Part shown: one piece after another, positions 16,411-21,767 of the stretch
How the letters are laid out: the number at the start of each line of letters is the position of its first letter
Numbering within the stretch: position 1 is the stretch's first letter
Assembly (NCBI GenBank): GCA_035529695.1
Contig: DATKWD010000149.1
Coordinates: 1-21,767 of the forward strand
Source: DATKWD01 sp035529695
GTDB taxonomy: Bacteria; Actinomycetota; Acidimicrobiia; Acidimicrobiales; Salinilacustritrichaceae
Length of the DNA stretch: 21,767 bases
Reading direction: 5' to 3'
Program-made: the position numbers and the translations under genes
The notes under the pieces: model-generated
Told to the model about the DNA's origin: nothing
The model's database searches: none
Seen by the model: only the letters and a program-made list of their open reading frames with translations

Positions 16411-17363
16411 GAGGCCAGTTCGCGCGGGGTGTCCTGTGCGGGTTCTGCCTGCTGACCGCTTCGTGTGCCGCCGACGCACCGTCGCAGTCGGTGAGTGAGG
16501 TGCCGGGGCTCGCACCCTCGCCGGGCGAACCGCGAACCCAGGCCTGGGCGGCGCTCGTCGGCGAGTTGGACACACCGATCGGCGGCACGAGCGAATCGAG
16601 CTGCCACCGCGGCGAGCCGGCATGTCTCGAGGCCGTGATCGGTGAGATGGACGCTCGCCTCGCCGAGCGTCCGTGCGCCAACACCGCACCGTTCGCCTTC
16701 ATGTACCTCGAGATGACGAGGGGGGTGCTCGACGACATCGACGACTTCGACGATCCGCGGATCGTCAGCCTGATGGACGCTCGCTTCGCCCGGTTGTACT
16801 TCGACGCGGTCGACAACTGGGATGCCGGTCGAGTCGACGATGTCCCTGCCGCGTGGCAGATCGCGTTCGCCACCGCAGAGCGCGGCGAGTCACCGGCCGC
16901 GGTCGATCTGCTGCTCGGCATGAACGCGCACATCTCCCGTGATCTCGCCTATGTGGTCGAGACCGCGTTCGCCGATCTCGGCGAATCGCCCGAACGGATC
17001 GACGACTTCGAACGGGTCAACCAGGTGATCGGGAGTGTCAAGAGCTCGATGCTGGAGCGATCGGCCGATCGGTTCGACCCCTTGTTGCTGCTGCTCGACC
17101 TCGAGGTCGGCGTCGACGAGGCGCCGCAACCCGTCGAGCTGATCGGCCAGTGGCGAACGGTCGCGTTCGAGCTGGGCCGTCGGCTCACCCAGGCATCGAG
17201 TCCCGAGGAGCGCGCCGAAGTCGTCGCCGAGATCGAGCGGCAGGCAGCAGCCGGCGCGGGTGTGGTGGTGGCCCTCGAAGCGGGTCTGAACTCACCCGCG
17301 TTGTCGCCAACCGAACGCGACCGCTACTGCGAGGAACACCTCGCCCAGCCGTCTTCCAGCTGA
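16407..17363 (+). CDS. DUF5995-type putative lipoprotein
   Basis: Encodes 318 residues from ATG at 16407, which overlaps the transporter stop by 4 nt. The N-terminus has Arg residues at 2 and 7, a hydrophobic core (GVLCGFCLL) and a lipobox-like LTASC, so C20 is the likely lipidated residue; Thr at -3 is unusual. The rest matches what I know of DUF5995: PFAFMYLEMTRGV, RFARLYFDAVDNW, LLLGMNAHISRDLAYVV and DDFERVNQVIGSV. DUF5995 has no established function; the conserved NAHI(N/S)RDL is its hallmark and its His, Arg and Asp could form an active or metal site, which is speculation. Several more Cys residues could form disulfides outside the cell. The frame is open far upstream, but that part shadows the transporter. 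Coupling to the FHA-ABC exporter suggests that it helps to receive or process the exported molecule. Confidence 0.85.
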   Translation: MRGQFARGVLCGFCLLTASCAADAPSQSVSEVPGLAPSPGEPRTQAWAALVGELDTPIGGTSESSCHRGEPACLEAVIGEMDARLAERPCANTAPFAFMYLEMTRGVLDDIDDFDDPRIVSLMDARFARLYFDAVDNWDAGRVDDVPAAWQIAFATAERGESPAAVDLLLGMNAHISRDLAYVVETAFADLGESPERIDDFERVNQVIGSVKSSMLERSADRFDPLLLLLDLEVGVDEAPQPVELIGQWRTVAFELGRRLTQASSPEERAEVVAEIERQAAAGAGVVVALEAGLNSPALSPTERDRYCEEHLAQPSSS

Positions 17364-17416
17364 CCAGCACGTTCGATCAGCCTCGAAGGAAGCCGTCTCG
17401 TCAGAGCCGGCGTCGA

Positions 17417-17426
17417 GTCACGTGAC
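17417..17426. other. 10-bp perfect palindrome between convergent genes
   Basis: GTCACGTGAC is self-complementary and sits in the 88-nt gap between the stops of the lipoprotein and alanine dehydrogenase genes. It is too short and lacks a T-run for an intrinsic terminator. It may be a protein site or chance. I see no other terminator in this gap. Confidence 0.3.
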
Positions 17427-17451
17427 GACGAAGCCATCGCTCGAGCGGGGC

Positions 17452-18573
17452 TCACGGCGTGGCCAGGGCGATCTCGGGGGCGACATAGGGGTAGTCGAGG
17501 CTGGCGGCCACGTGCTCCTCGGTGACCATGCCGCGATGCACGTTCAGGCCGGGCAGGAAGTGTGGGTCGTCGAGCAACGCCTGTTTGGTCCCCTTGGTCG
17601 CCAACGCAAGGATGAAGGGCAGGGTCACGTGGTTGAGGGCATCGGTCGAGGTCCGGGGCACTGCTCCGGGCATGTTGGCGACGCAGTAGTGCACGACGTC
17701 GTGAACCCGGTAGGTGGGCTCCTGATGGGTCGTGGGACGTGAGGTCTCGAAGCAGCCGCCCTGATCGATGGCCACGTCGACCAGCACCGACCCGGGACGC
17801 ATCGTCCGCACCATGTCCTCGGTGACCAGGCGTGGTGCGCGGTCGCCTTGCACCAGCACGGCTCCGATCACCAGGTCTGCATCGTGAACCAGCGCCTCGA
17901 GGTTCGCCCGGGTCGAGTACACGGTCTCGAGCGAGGTGCCGAAGCGTCGGGCCAGCCGGTCGAGCACGCTCACGTCACGGTCGAGCACCGAGACCAGCGC
18001 ACCCAGGCCAACGGCCATCTCGATGGCGTTCTCGCCCACCACACCTCCGCCGATCACCACGACCCTGGCCGAGTGCACGCCGGGAACTCCGCCGAGCAGG
18101 AGGCCGGCACCGCCGTTGGGAGCCTCGAGCCAGTGTGCACCCGCCTGGACCGACATCCGCCCCGCCACCTGTGACATCGGTGCCAGCAGCGGCAACCCGC
18201 CGAAACGGTCGGTCACCGTCTCATAGGCGATGCACGTCGCCCCGCTGTTCACGAGATCGGCGGTCTGGTCGGCGTCCGGGGCGAGGTGGAGATAGGTGAA
18301 GAGCACCTGGTCGGCGGAGAGTTGCGCCCGCTCGGCCGGCTGCGGCTCCTTGACCTTCACCACCGTCTCGGCGTCGGACCAGACGATGGCGGCGTCGGGC
18401 ACGACCGTCCCGCCGGCAGCCAGGTACGCGCCGTCGTCGGCACCGATGCCCTCGCCGGCGCCCGCTTGGACCAGGACCGGGTGACCGGCTTCGACCAACT
18501 CGCGAACACTGCCCGGCGTGAGCCCGACCCGTCGCTCGGCCTGCTTGATCTCCTGGGGCACCCCGACGATCAT
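17452..18573 (-). CDS. ald: alanine dehydrogenase
   Basis: Encodes 373 residues, against ~371 for the family. It catalyses NAD-dependent reversible deamination of L-alanine to pyruvate and ammonia in the cytoplasm. The N-terminus MIVGVPQEIKQAERRVGLTP carries substrate-contact R15. K75 (VKVKEP), H96 (YLHLA) and D270 (DVAIDQGG) fall exactly on the catalytic numbering of the M. tuberculosis enzyme. SQVAGRMSVQAGAHWLE (134-150) and the Rossmann motif VVIGGGVVGENA (172-183) are intact. ATG at 18573 has GAGG 8 nt upstream; the frame runs open to 19758 but the extension is non-coding in character. It is a single gene convergent with the lipoprotein gene. Its leader contains a 9-bp inverted repeat that may affect expression. 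Confidence 0.96.
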   Translation of the reverse strand: MIVGVPQEIKQAERRVGLTPGSVRELVEAGHPVLVQAGAGEGIGADDGAYLAAGGTVVPDAAIVWSDAETVVKVKEPQPAERAQLSADQVLFTYLHLAPDADQTADLVNSGATCIAYETVTDRFGGLPLLAPMSQVAGRMSVQAGAHWLEAPNGGAGLLLGGVPGVHSARVVVIGGGVVGENAIEMAVGLGALVSVLDRDVSVLDRLARRFGTSLETVYSTRANLEALVHDADLVIGAVLVQGDRAPRLVTEDMVRTMRPGSVLVDVAIDQGGCFETSRPTTHQEPTYRVHDVVHYCVANMPGAVPRTSTDALNHVTLPFILALATKGTKQALLDDPHFLPGLNVHRGMVTEEHVAASLDYPYVAPEIALATP

Positions 18574-18583
18574 TCCGGGTTCC

Positions 18584-18724
18584 TCATCGCGTCGTCGGGA
18601 CGCTCTCGGCGCGGAGCGTCCCGTGAAGGGCCGACCCGAAGAGCCGGAGCCGACGCACACGGTGGTCGGCGCGGCAGGCCCGCAGCCGCTGCTCGCCGAC
18701 GTCCCCGCTGGTGGCCAACTCCAT
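18584..18724 (-). pseudogene. N-terminal stump of an MNT-type nucleotidyltransferase
   Basis: A 46-residue frame from ATG at 18724 reads ...LRACRADHRVRRLRLFGSALHGTLRAES and then VPTTR and a stop. The segment VRRLRLFGSALHG is the start of the minimal nucleotidyltransferase (MNT antitoxin) fold, where intact proteins continue as GxxxxxSDxDLLV. Here the sequence leaves the family exactly where the catalytic Asp-x-Asp should appear, so no active enzyme can be made. MNT proteins normally pair with a HEPN toxin, and none is visible. The break lies in the second arm of the inverted repeat at 18597-18622. I infer a deletion remnant; a chance match in GC-rich DNA is possible but the local similarity is good. 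Confidence 0.5.
18597..18622. repeat. 9-bp inverted repeat in the ald leader
   Basis: GGGACGCTC (18597-18605) and GAGCGTCCC (18614-18622) are perfect complements around an 8-nt loop. The hairpin ends 23 nt before the ald ATG, just above its ribosome site. It could be an operator, an mRNA hairpin controlling ald, or the scar of a deletion in the nucleotidyltransferase fragment that it overlaps. Confidence 0.6.
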
Positions 18725-18969
18725 CCCCACCAGTCTCGCAGGTGCGCAGAGCCGGAGTTGCCGCTCGACCAGCCGGACGGAGCGCTGGTCTGCATCCCGA
18801 GCTTGGCGGCGCACGCCGTGGAGGAACAGGAACCTCCTTCCCAACGGAACGACTCGTTCGCTCCACGCCTGTCAGCAGGTCTCCGGGTTGCAGCGAACGC
18901 GCCGACGCTGTGCTCTGATGGCGGGGCGTTCGCCAGACCCGCTGGTCGAGCCGGCGCGGGAGTCCACCA

Positions 18970-19158
18970 ATGAAGGTCTTGTTCACATCGACGCCAGGGA
19001 CCGGACACATCCACCCGCTCGTCCCCCTCGCGGTCGTGATCACTGAGGTCGCCGACACGCGGCTTCTCGGGGAGGACGGCCACGTGATCGATGCAGGCAA
19101 CGATCGGGGGGTGCAGCCGATCGACAGCGGCCGACGACGGATGCACGCTGAAGCCTGA
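18970..19158 (+). pseudogene. N-terminal fragment of a GT1-type glycosyltransferase
   Basis: ATG at 18970 has GGGAG 7 nt upstream and begins MKVLFTSTPGTGHIHPLVPL, which is the characteristic opening of GT1/MGT-type UDP- or dTDP-sugar glycosyltransferases (beta strand, then the GHxxPLxPLA loop with its catalytic His). After about residue 21 similarity stops: the expected AxxLxxxGHxVxxA helix and strand are absent, and a stop follows at 62 codons, against ~400 for the family. I read it as the surviving 5' end of a deleted gene. A functional micropeptide is unlikely. Confidence 0.5.
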
Positions 19159-19183
19159 TCGAGCCGTGCCCGAAACAGGTCGG

Positions 19184-19657
19184 TCAGGCGCGCAGCACGA
19201 CCATGTACTGGTCTCCGCCGGGTTCGACGTCGGCGGTCGCCTGCAGTTCCGGAGCGAGGCGGGCCACGCGGTCCGCGAGCCATGCAGCGGCAGCTGCGGC
19301 GTCCTCCTCGGTCGGGCAGCGGGCCATGATCTCGCGCCCGCCCTTGCGGCCGAGGCGATCGACCGACGGGATGATCGTCGCGGGATCGACGACGAAGAGA
19401 TGCTCGGCCCAGGGCACGACTGCCTCGACCGCTCCCTTGCCGGTGTTGCATCCACGGTGAGCGAGGCGTGGCCGGGGAGGGGCGGCCTTCTTCTTCGCCT
19501 TGGACTTCGTGATCCGACTGTCGATGCTCGGCCCGCGGGGGTCGTTGACCGACATGTCGGGGTCGACGGCGGTGTCGCACAGCCAGCACCGCCACTCGTC
19601 GGCGTCACCGATCTCCTCGAGGTGGCCCACGGCGCGAGACCGTAACCCCGGATGCAC
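19184..19657 (-). CDS. small HNH-fold zinc-finger protein, catalytic His missing
   Basis: Encodes 157 residues from GTG at 19657, or 148 from GTG at 19630. The longer start has no ribosome site; the shorter has TACGGT 8 nt ahead and could be leaderless. WRCWLCD supplies C24 and C27, and RLAHRGCNTGKG supplies H67, C70 and N71, which is the zinc-finger HNH arrangement. Where HNH nucleases have DH, this protein has D46-S47 (GPSIDSRIT), so the first catalytic His is absent and cleavage is doubtful. A Lys/Ala/Pro-rich stretch (51-63) lies between the halves. The C-terminal ~75 residues (strand-helix-strand, with an Ala-rich helix EEDAAAAAAWLADRVARL) are not recognised. It stands alone, downstream of the unknown membrane-protein gene. 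Confidence 0.75.
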   Translation of the reverse strand: MHPGLRSRAVGHLEEIGDADEWRCWLCDTAVDPDMSVNDPRGPSIDSRITKSKAKKKAAPPRPRLAHRGCNTGKGAVEAVVPWAEHLFVVDPATIIPSVDRLGRKGGREIMARCPTEEDAAAAAAWLADRVARLAPELQATADVEPGGDQYMVVLRA

Positions 19658-19722
19658 CGATCGGCGCGCGACCGGCCAGATCCGTTCAGCGCGTGGGACA
19701 AAGGTGTCACAGGTTGCCGAGT

Positions 19723-19785
19723 CGAATCCGGTGTCTCTCGCGGCGACTCGAGCCCCACCGGGCAGGCTCGAGGTGACCGGATTCG
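19723..19785. repeat. nested inverted repeats between two genes
   Basis: An outer pair CGAATCCGGT (19723-19732) and ACCGGATTCG (19776-19785) encloses an inner pair CTCGAGCC (19747-19754) and GGCTCGAG (19765-19772) with a 10-nt loop. Both pairs are perfect. It lies 16 nt after the stop of the membrane-protein gene and ~66 nt before the HNH start. No T-run follows on the minus strand, so it is not a classic intrinsic terminator; it may still stop transcription or stabilise the 3' end. Confidence 0.6.
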
Positions 19786-19800
19786 GTTGGCGGAGAGGTC

Positions 19801-21735
19801 TCAGCCGCCGGCGACCTGCTGGCTCGCCAGGAAGTGCGCGCCCTTGGCGACCTCGACCACGACCTTGTTGGAGTCGTTGCGTACCACGGCATCGAAGTCG
19901 GCCTCGTAGGTGCCGTTCTCGCTCACCTCGACCTTGCGGCGCGAGCCTTCGGCGGTGCCGCCGTTGAGGAAGATCTCCAACACGGTGCCGGGCTCAGCGT
20001 CGGTGTCGCCACGGACTTGAAGCGAGTCGCCCTCGAGCACGCCCGACACCGAGGCGGTGCAGTCAGCAGGCCCGGTGGCGGGCAACGCAGTGAACCAGGC
20101 GTCGCCCCCCTCGGGCAGCGGCAGCGACATCGGCACCTGCCACGCCGATCCGTCGAAGTTGGTGCGCACCCAGGTGAACGTGATGAAGCCGTCGGCGACC
20201 TCGATGTCGCTGATCTCGTCGGAATCCTCGAATTCCTCGCCAGATCCGATGTCGATGTCACGCTTCTTGGCGTCCTCGAACGACGCTCCTCCCTGGCCAT
20301 CGGGGAAGAACTCGCCGGAAGGTCCCTCGGCGTCGGGACCACCGCCTCCGATCAGGATCTTGCCGCCGCGGTTCGACCCCGCCGTCTGCACTCGCATCTG
20401 GGCCGCAGCGGCCTGGACACGGGACTCGTCGACCCCCGAACCCGACCCAGCGGCGAGCACGGTGAGCTCGCCGAGCACCCCGTCGGCGACCACCGACTGC
20501 TCCATCGGGATCATGTGGGCCATCTCGAGCGGAGCCTCTGCGCCGTCATCGGCCGCCGGCTCCGAGGGCTCCGATGCCGTGGGATCGGCGGGCGAAGCCT
20601 CGTCGGTCGTGTCGTCGCCTCCGCCCACGAGGAAGAAGAGTCCACCCGCCAGAGCTGCCGCCACGATGATCCCGATGATCACCTGGGTCATCGTCTGATG
20701 CAGGCAGCCCTGCATGGTTGCGTCGTCGACGTCGGGCAGCGGACCGAACGGGAACGCACCGGTGTACACGGGCCGATCGTCTCGGTGTCGGACCGGGTAG
20801 CGGATCCAGCGCCCGTCGTCGAACGTGCCGGCAGTCCCGTCACCGAACGACGTCGACACCCGATTGGGCCCGCCGTCGACAGGATGGACCAGCAGGTCCC
20901 CAGCAGGCACCTGTTCGTCTGCGGCCAACGGGTGCATGGTGCTGCCCGGGTTGTCGGCCATCTCATCGAGACGGTCGGCAGTGCCGGGCCGCATGGGCAG
21001 GCCGTCCATACCGAGCCCCACCCACAGGGCGAACCGGCGGTCTTCGTCGGGTTGGATGTGGCGGAGGACGCCGTTCGCGACCCCACCGAACCCGCCGAAC
21101 CGCTCGTCGAGGCAGTCGAAGAGCTGGTCGGGCCGGTCGGGCCACCGAGGCAGCCCGAGATCGGACGTCGAGAAGGTGTCGGCGGGTCGGTTCAGCGGGT
21201 CGCCCCACGTGAGGACCAGCCCATATCGACCACCCAAGGGTGCCTGGACACGCTCGCCCGTCCGAGAGTCGGCCACCTCATCGGCCGAGGCTCCTGCCGG
21301 GATCAGCCAGGTCTGCGCGTGCGGTCCTTCGAGGACCTCGGGACCACGGGATTGCTGATCGTCGGCTCGGCCAGTGTCGGCGTCCGGTTTCGGATCGGTG
21401 ACCGGACGCGCTTGTGCCGGCGGGGGAGGTCGAGAGAAGCCGCCGGCCGCGGCCTCGATCTCCATCAACAACATCTTGTCGATCTCGTGACTGCCACCTT
21501 CGGCGGTCGTGGGTTCGACCTCGAACTCGCGAATCGGGGGCGGCGGCGCGTGGGTCGCGTCCCACCGCTGGTACGCCACGTCGACATGAGGTGCCTGGCC
21601 CTGCCGAACCTGTGACGCCGCCCACTCGTCACGCTCGTCCTGGTATTGCCACCAATCCAGCAGCCTGCCCTCGGACACCCCCGCATCACGCCGAGCGTGA
21701 TAGCGAGCCCAGAATGCCCGGTCGTCCGGGCCCAC
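19801..21735 (-). CDS. single-pass membrane protein of unknown function, possibly partial at the right edge
   Basis: Encodes 644 residues from GTG at 21735. The frame stays open to the window edge and reads protein-like (ALALSLTV before the GTG), so the true start may lie outside. Residues 1-65 are Trp/Tyr/Arg-rich (FWARYHARR, DWWQYQ, VAYQRWD), followed by a Pro-rich linker. Residues ~140-345 form an unrecognised domain with many Trp, Asp and Gly, including RFALWVGLGMDGLPMRPG. One TM covers ~350-371, then an acidic Asp/Glu/Ser/Pro/Thr linker (374-405) leads to a C-terminal part ending in a strand-rich domain (VSGVLEGDSLQVRG, ENGTYEADFDAVVRND) that looks immunoglobulin-like. By charge the N-terminal part is probably cytoplasmic and the C-terminal part outside. 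Such a layout suits a surface or signalling protein; I do not recognise the family. Confidence 0.8.
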   Translation of the reverse strand: MGPDDRAFWARYHARRDAGVSEGRLLDWWQYQDERDEWAASQVRQGQAPHVDVAYQRWDATHAPPPPIREFEVEPTTAEGGSHEIDKMLLMEIEAAAGGFSRPPPPAQARPVTDPKPDADTGRADDQQSRGPEVLEGPHAQTWLIPAGASADEVADSRTGERVQAPLGGRYGLVLTWGDPLNRPADTFSTSDLGLPRWPDRPDQLFDCLDERFGGFGGVANGVLRHIQPDEDRRFALWVGLGMDGLPMRPGTADRLDEMADNPGSTMHPLAADEQVPAGDLLVHPVDGGPNRVSTSFGDGTAGTFDDGRWIRYPVRHRDDRPVYTGAFPFGPLPDVDDATMQGCLHQTMTQVIIGIIVAAALAGGLFFLVGGGDDTTDEASPADPTASEPSEPAADDGAEAPLEMAHMIPMEQSVVADGVLGELTVLAAGSGSGVDESRVQAAAAQMRVQTAGSNRGGKILIGGGGPDAEGPSGEFFPDGQGGASFEDAKKRDIDIGSGEEFEDSDEISDIEVADGFITFTWVRTNFDGSAWQVPMSLPLPEGGDAWFTALPATGPADCTASVSGVLEGDSLQVRGDTDAEPGTVLEIFLNGGTAEGSRRKVEVSENGTYEADFDAVVRNDSNKVVVEVAKGAHFLASQQVAGG

Positions 21736-21767
21736 CGTGAGGGACAGCGCCAGCGCTCGCCCGAGCG

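Larger units (their letters stand above)
18574..19183. other. 610-bp interval without an intact gene; decayed fragments
   Basis: Between the alanine dehydrogenase start and the HNH-protein stop no frame looks like a complete protein. The interval holds an ald leader hairpin, a nucleotidyltransferase stump on the minus strand and a glycosyltransferase N-terminal stump on the plus strand, both listed separately. In 18725-18969 I see nothing recognisable. A strong AAGGAGGT occurs on the minus strand at 18840-18833, but no start codon stands at a suitable distance from it. Confidence 0.6.

Noticed and set aside
17364..17451. Bidirectional terminator between the convergent lipoprotein and ald genes
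   Set aside because: Only a 10-bp palindrome without a loop or T-run is present, so an intrinsic terminator cannot be supported.
18833..18844. Strong AAGGAGGT on the minus strand with a TTG-initiated frame
   Set aside because: The TTG precedes the purine run instead of following it, and no start codon lies 5-10 nt downstream; the reading has no recognisable N-terminal part.
18574..19758. Extension of the alanine dehydrogenase frame by about 395 codons
   Set aside because: The family begins at MIVGVPQE, where there is a good ribosome site; the upstream part is low-complexity and crosses the HNH gene in another frame.
19711..19790. tRNA-like T-arm sequences (GTCGAATCC on plus, ATTCGAC on minus)
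   Set aside because: The stems on either side do not pair as a T-arm, and no anticodon arm or acceptor stem could be built; the inverted repeats explain the resemblance.

Overview
The window looks like chromosomal DNA from a high-GC actinobacterium. The evidence is strong G+C bias in third codon positions, frequent GTG/TTG starts, 1- to 4-nt stop/start overlaps, a transporter with the same architecture as mycobacterial Rv1747, and an alanine dehydrogenase whose catalytic residues fall on the M. tuberculosis numbering. My best guess is the class Acidimicrobiia (Ilumatobacter-like); this is inference, because no rRNA or other marker gene is present. I found no tRNA, rRNA, CRISPR array, insertion sequence or phage gene.

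Layout. (1) 1-9285, all minus strand. Reading in the direction of transcription from 9285, a condensation-fold acyltransferase, an acyl carrier protein, a fatty-acyl-AMP-ligase-like enzyme, an ABC ATPase carrying two cyclic-nucleotide-binding-type domains, and an 800-residue FtsX/MacB-type permease follow each other with 1- or 4-nt overlaps. After a 49-nt gap come two small uncharacterised genes (one acidic, one basic product) and a UbiB/AarF-type kinase-like gene cut by the left edge. A TATACT box exactly 6 nt before the first GTG suggests a leaderless promoter for the cluster. The simplest reading is an acyl product that is activated, carried on the ACP, condensed and exported, with transport gated by a nucleotide or other ligand. 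I know of no described system with exactly this set.

(2) 9425-13890, minus strand. One 1370-codon gene joins a NuoL-like antiporter half (DabB) to a DUF2309 half (DabA) with all four zinc-site residues of the DAB inorganic-carbon pump. It overlaps by 4 nt a small PII-like gene. Together they look like a regulated bicarbonate/CO2-accumulating module in which the usual two subunits form one polypeptide.

(3) 13891-17363. A locally AT-rich divergent promoter region separates the DAB gene from a plus-strand pair: an FHA-FHA-ABC exporter of Rv1747 type and an overlapping lipoprotein of the DUF5995 kind. The first FHA domain has lost phosphothreonine-contact residues; the second keeps them.

(4) 17452-21767. 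A minus-strand alanine dehydrogenase is followed upstream by about 600 bp of decayed sequence holding the stump of an MNT-type nucleotidyltransferase and the first ~21 residues of a GT1-type glycosyltransferase. Then come a small HNH-fold protein lacking the first catalytic His, a nested inverted repeat, and a single-pass membrane protein of unknown function that may run off the right edge.
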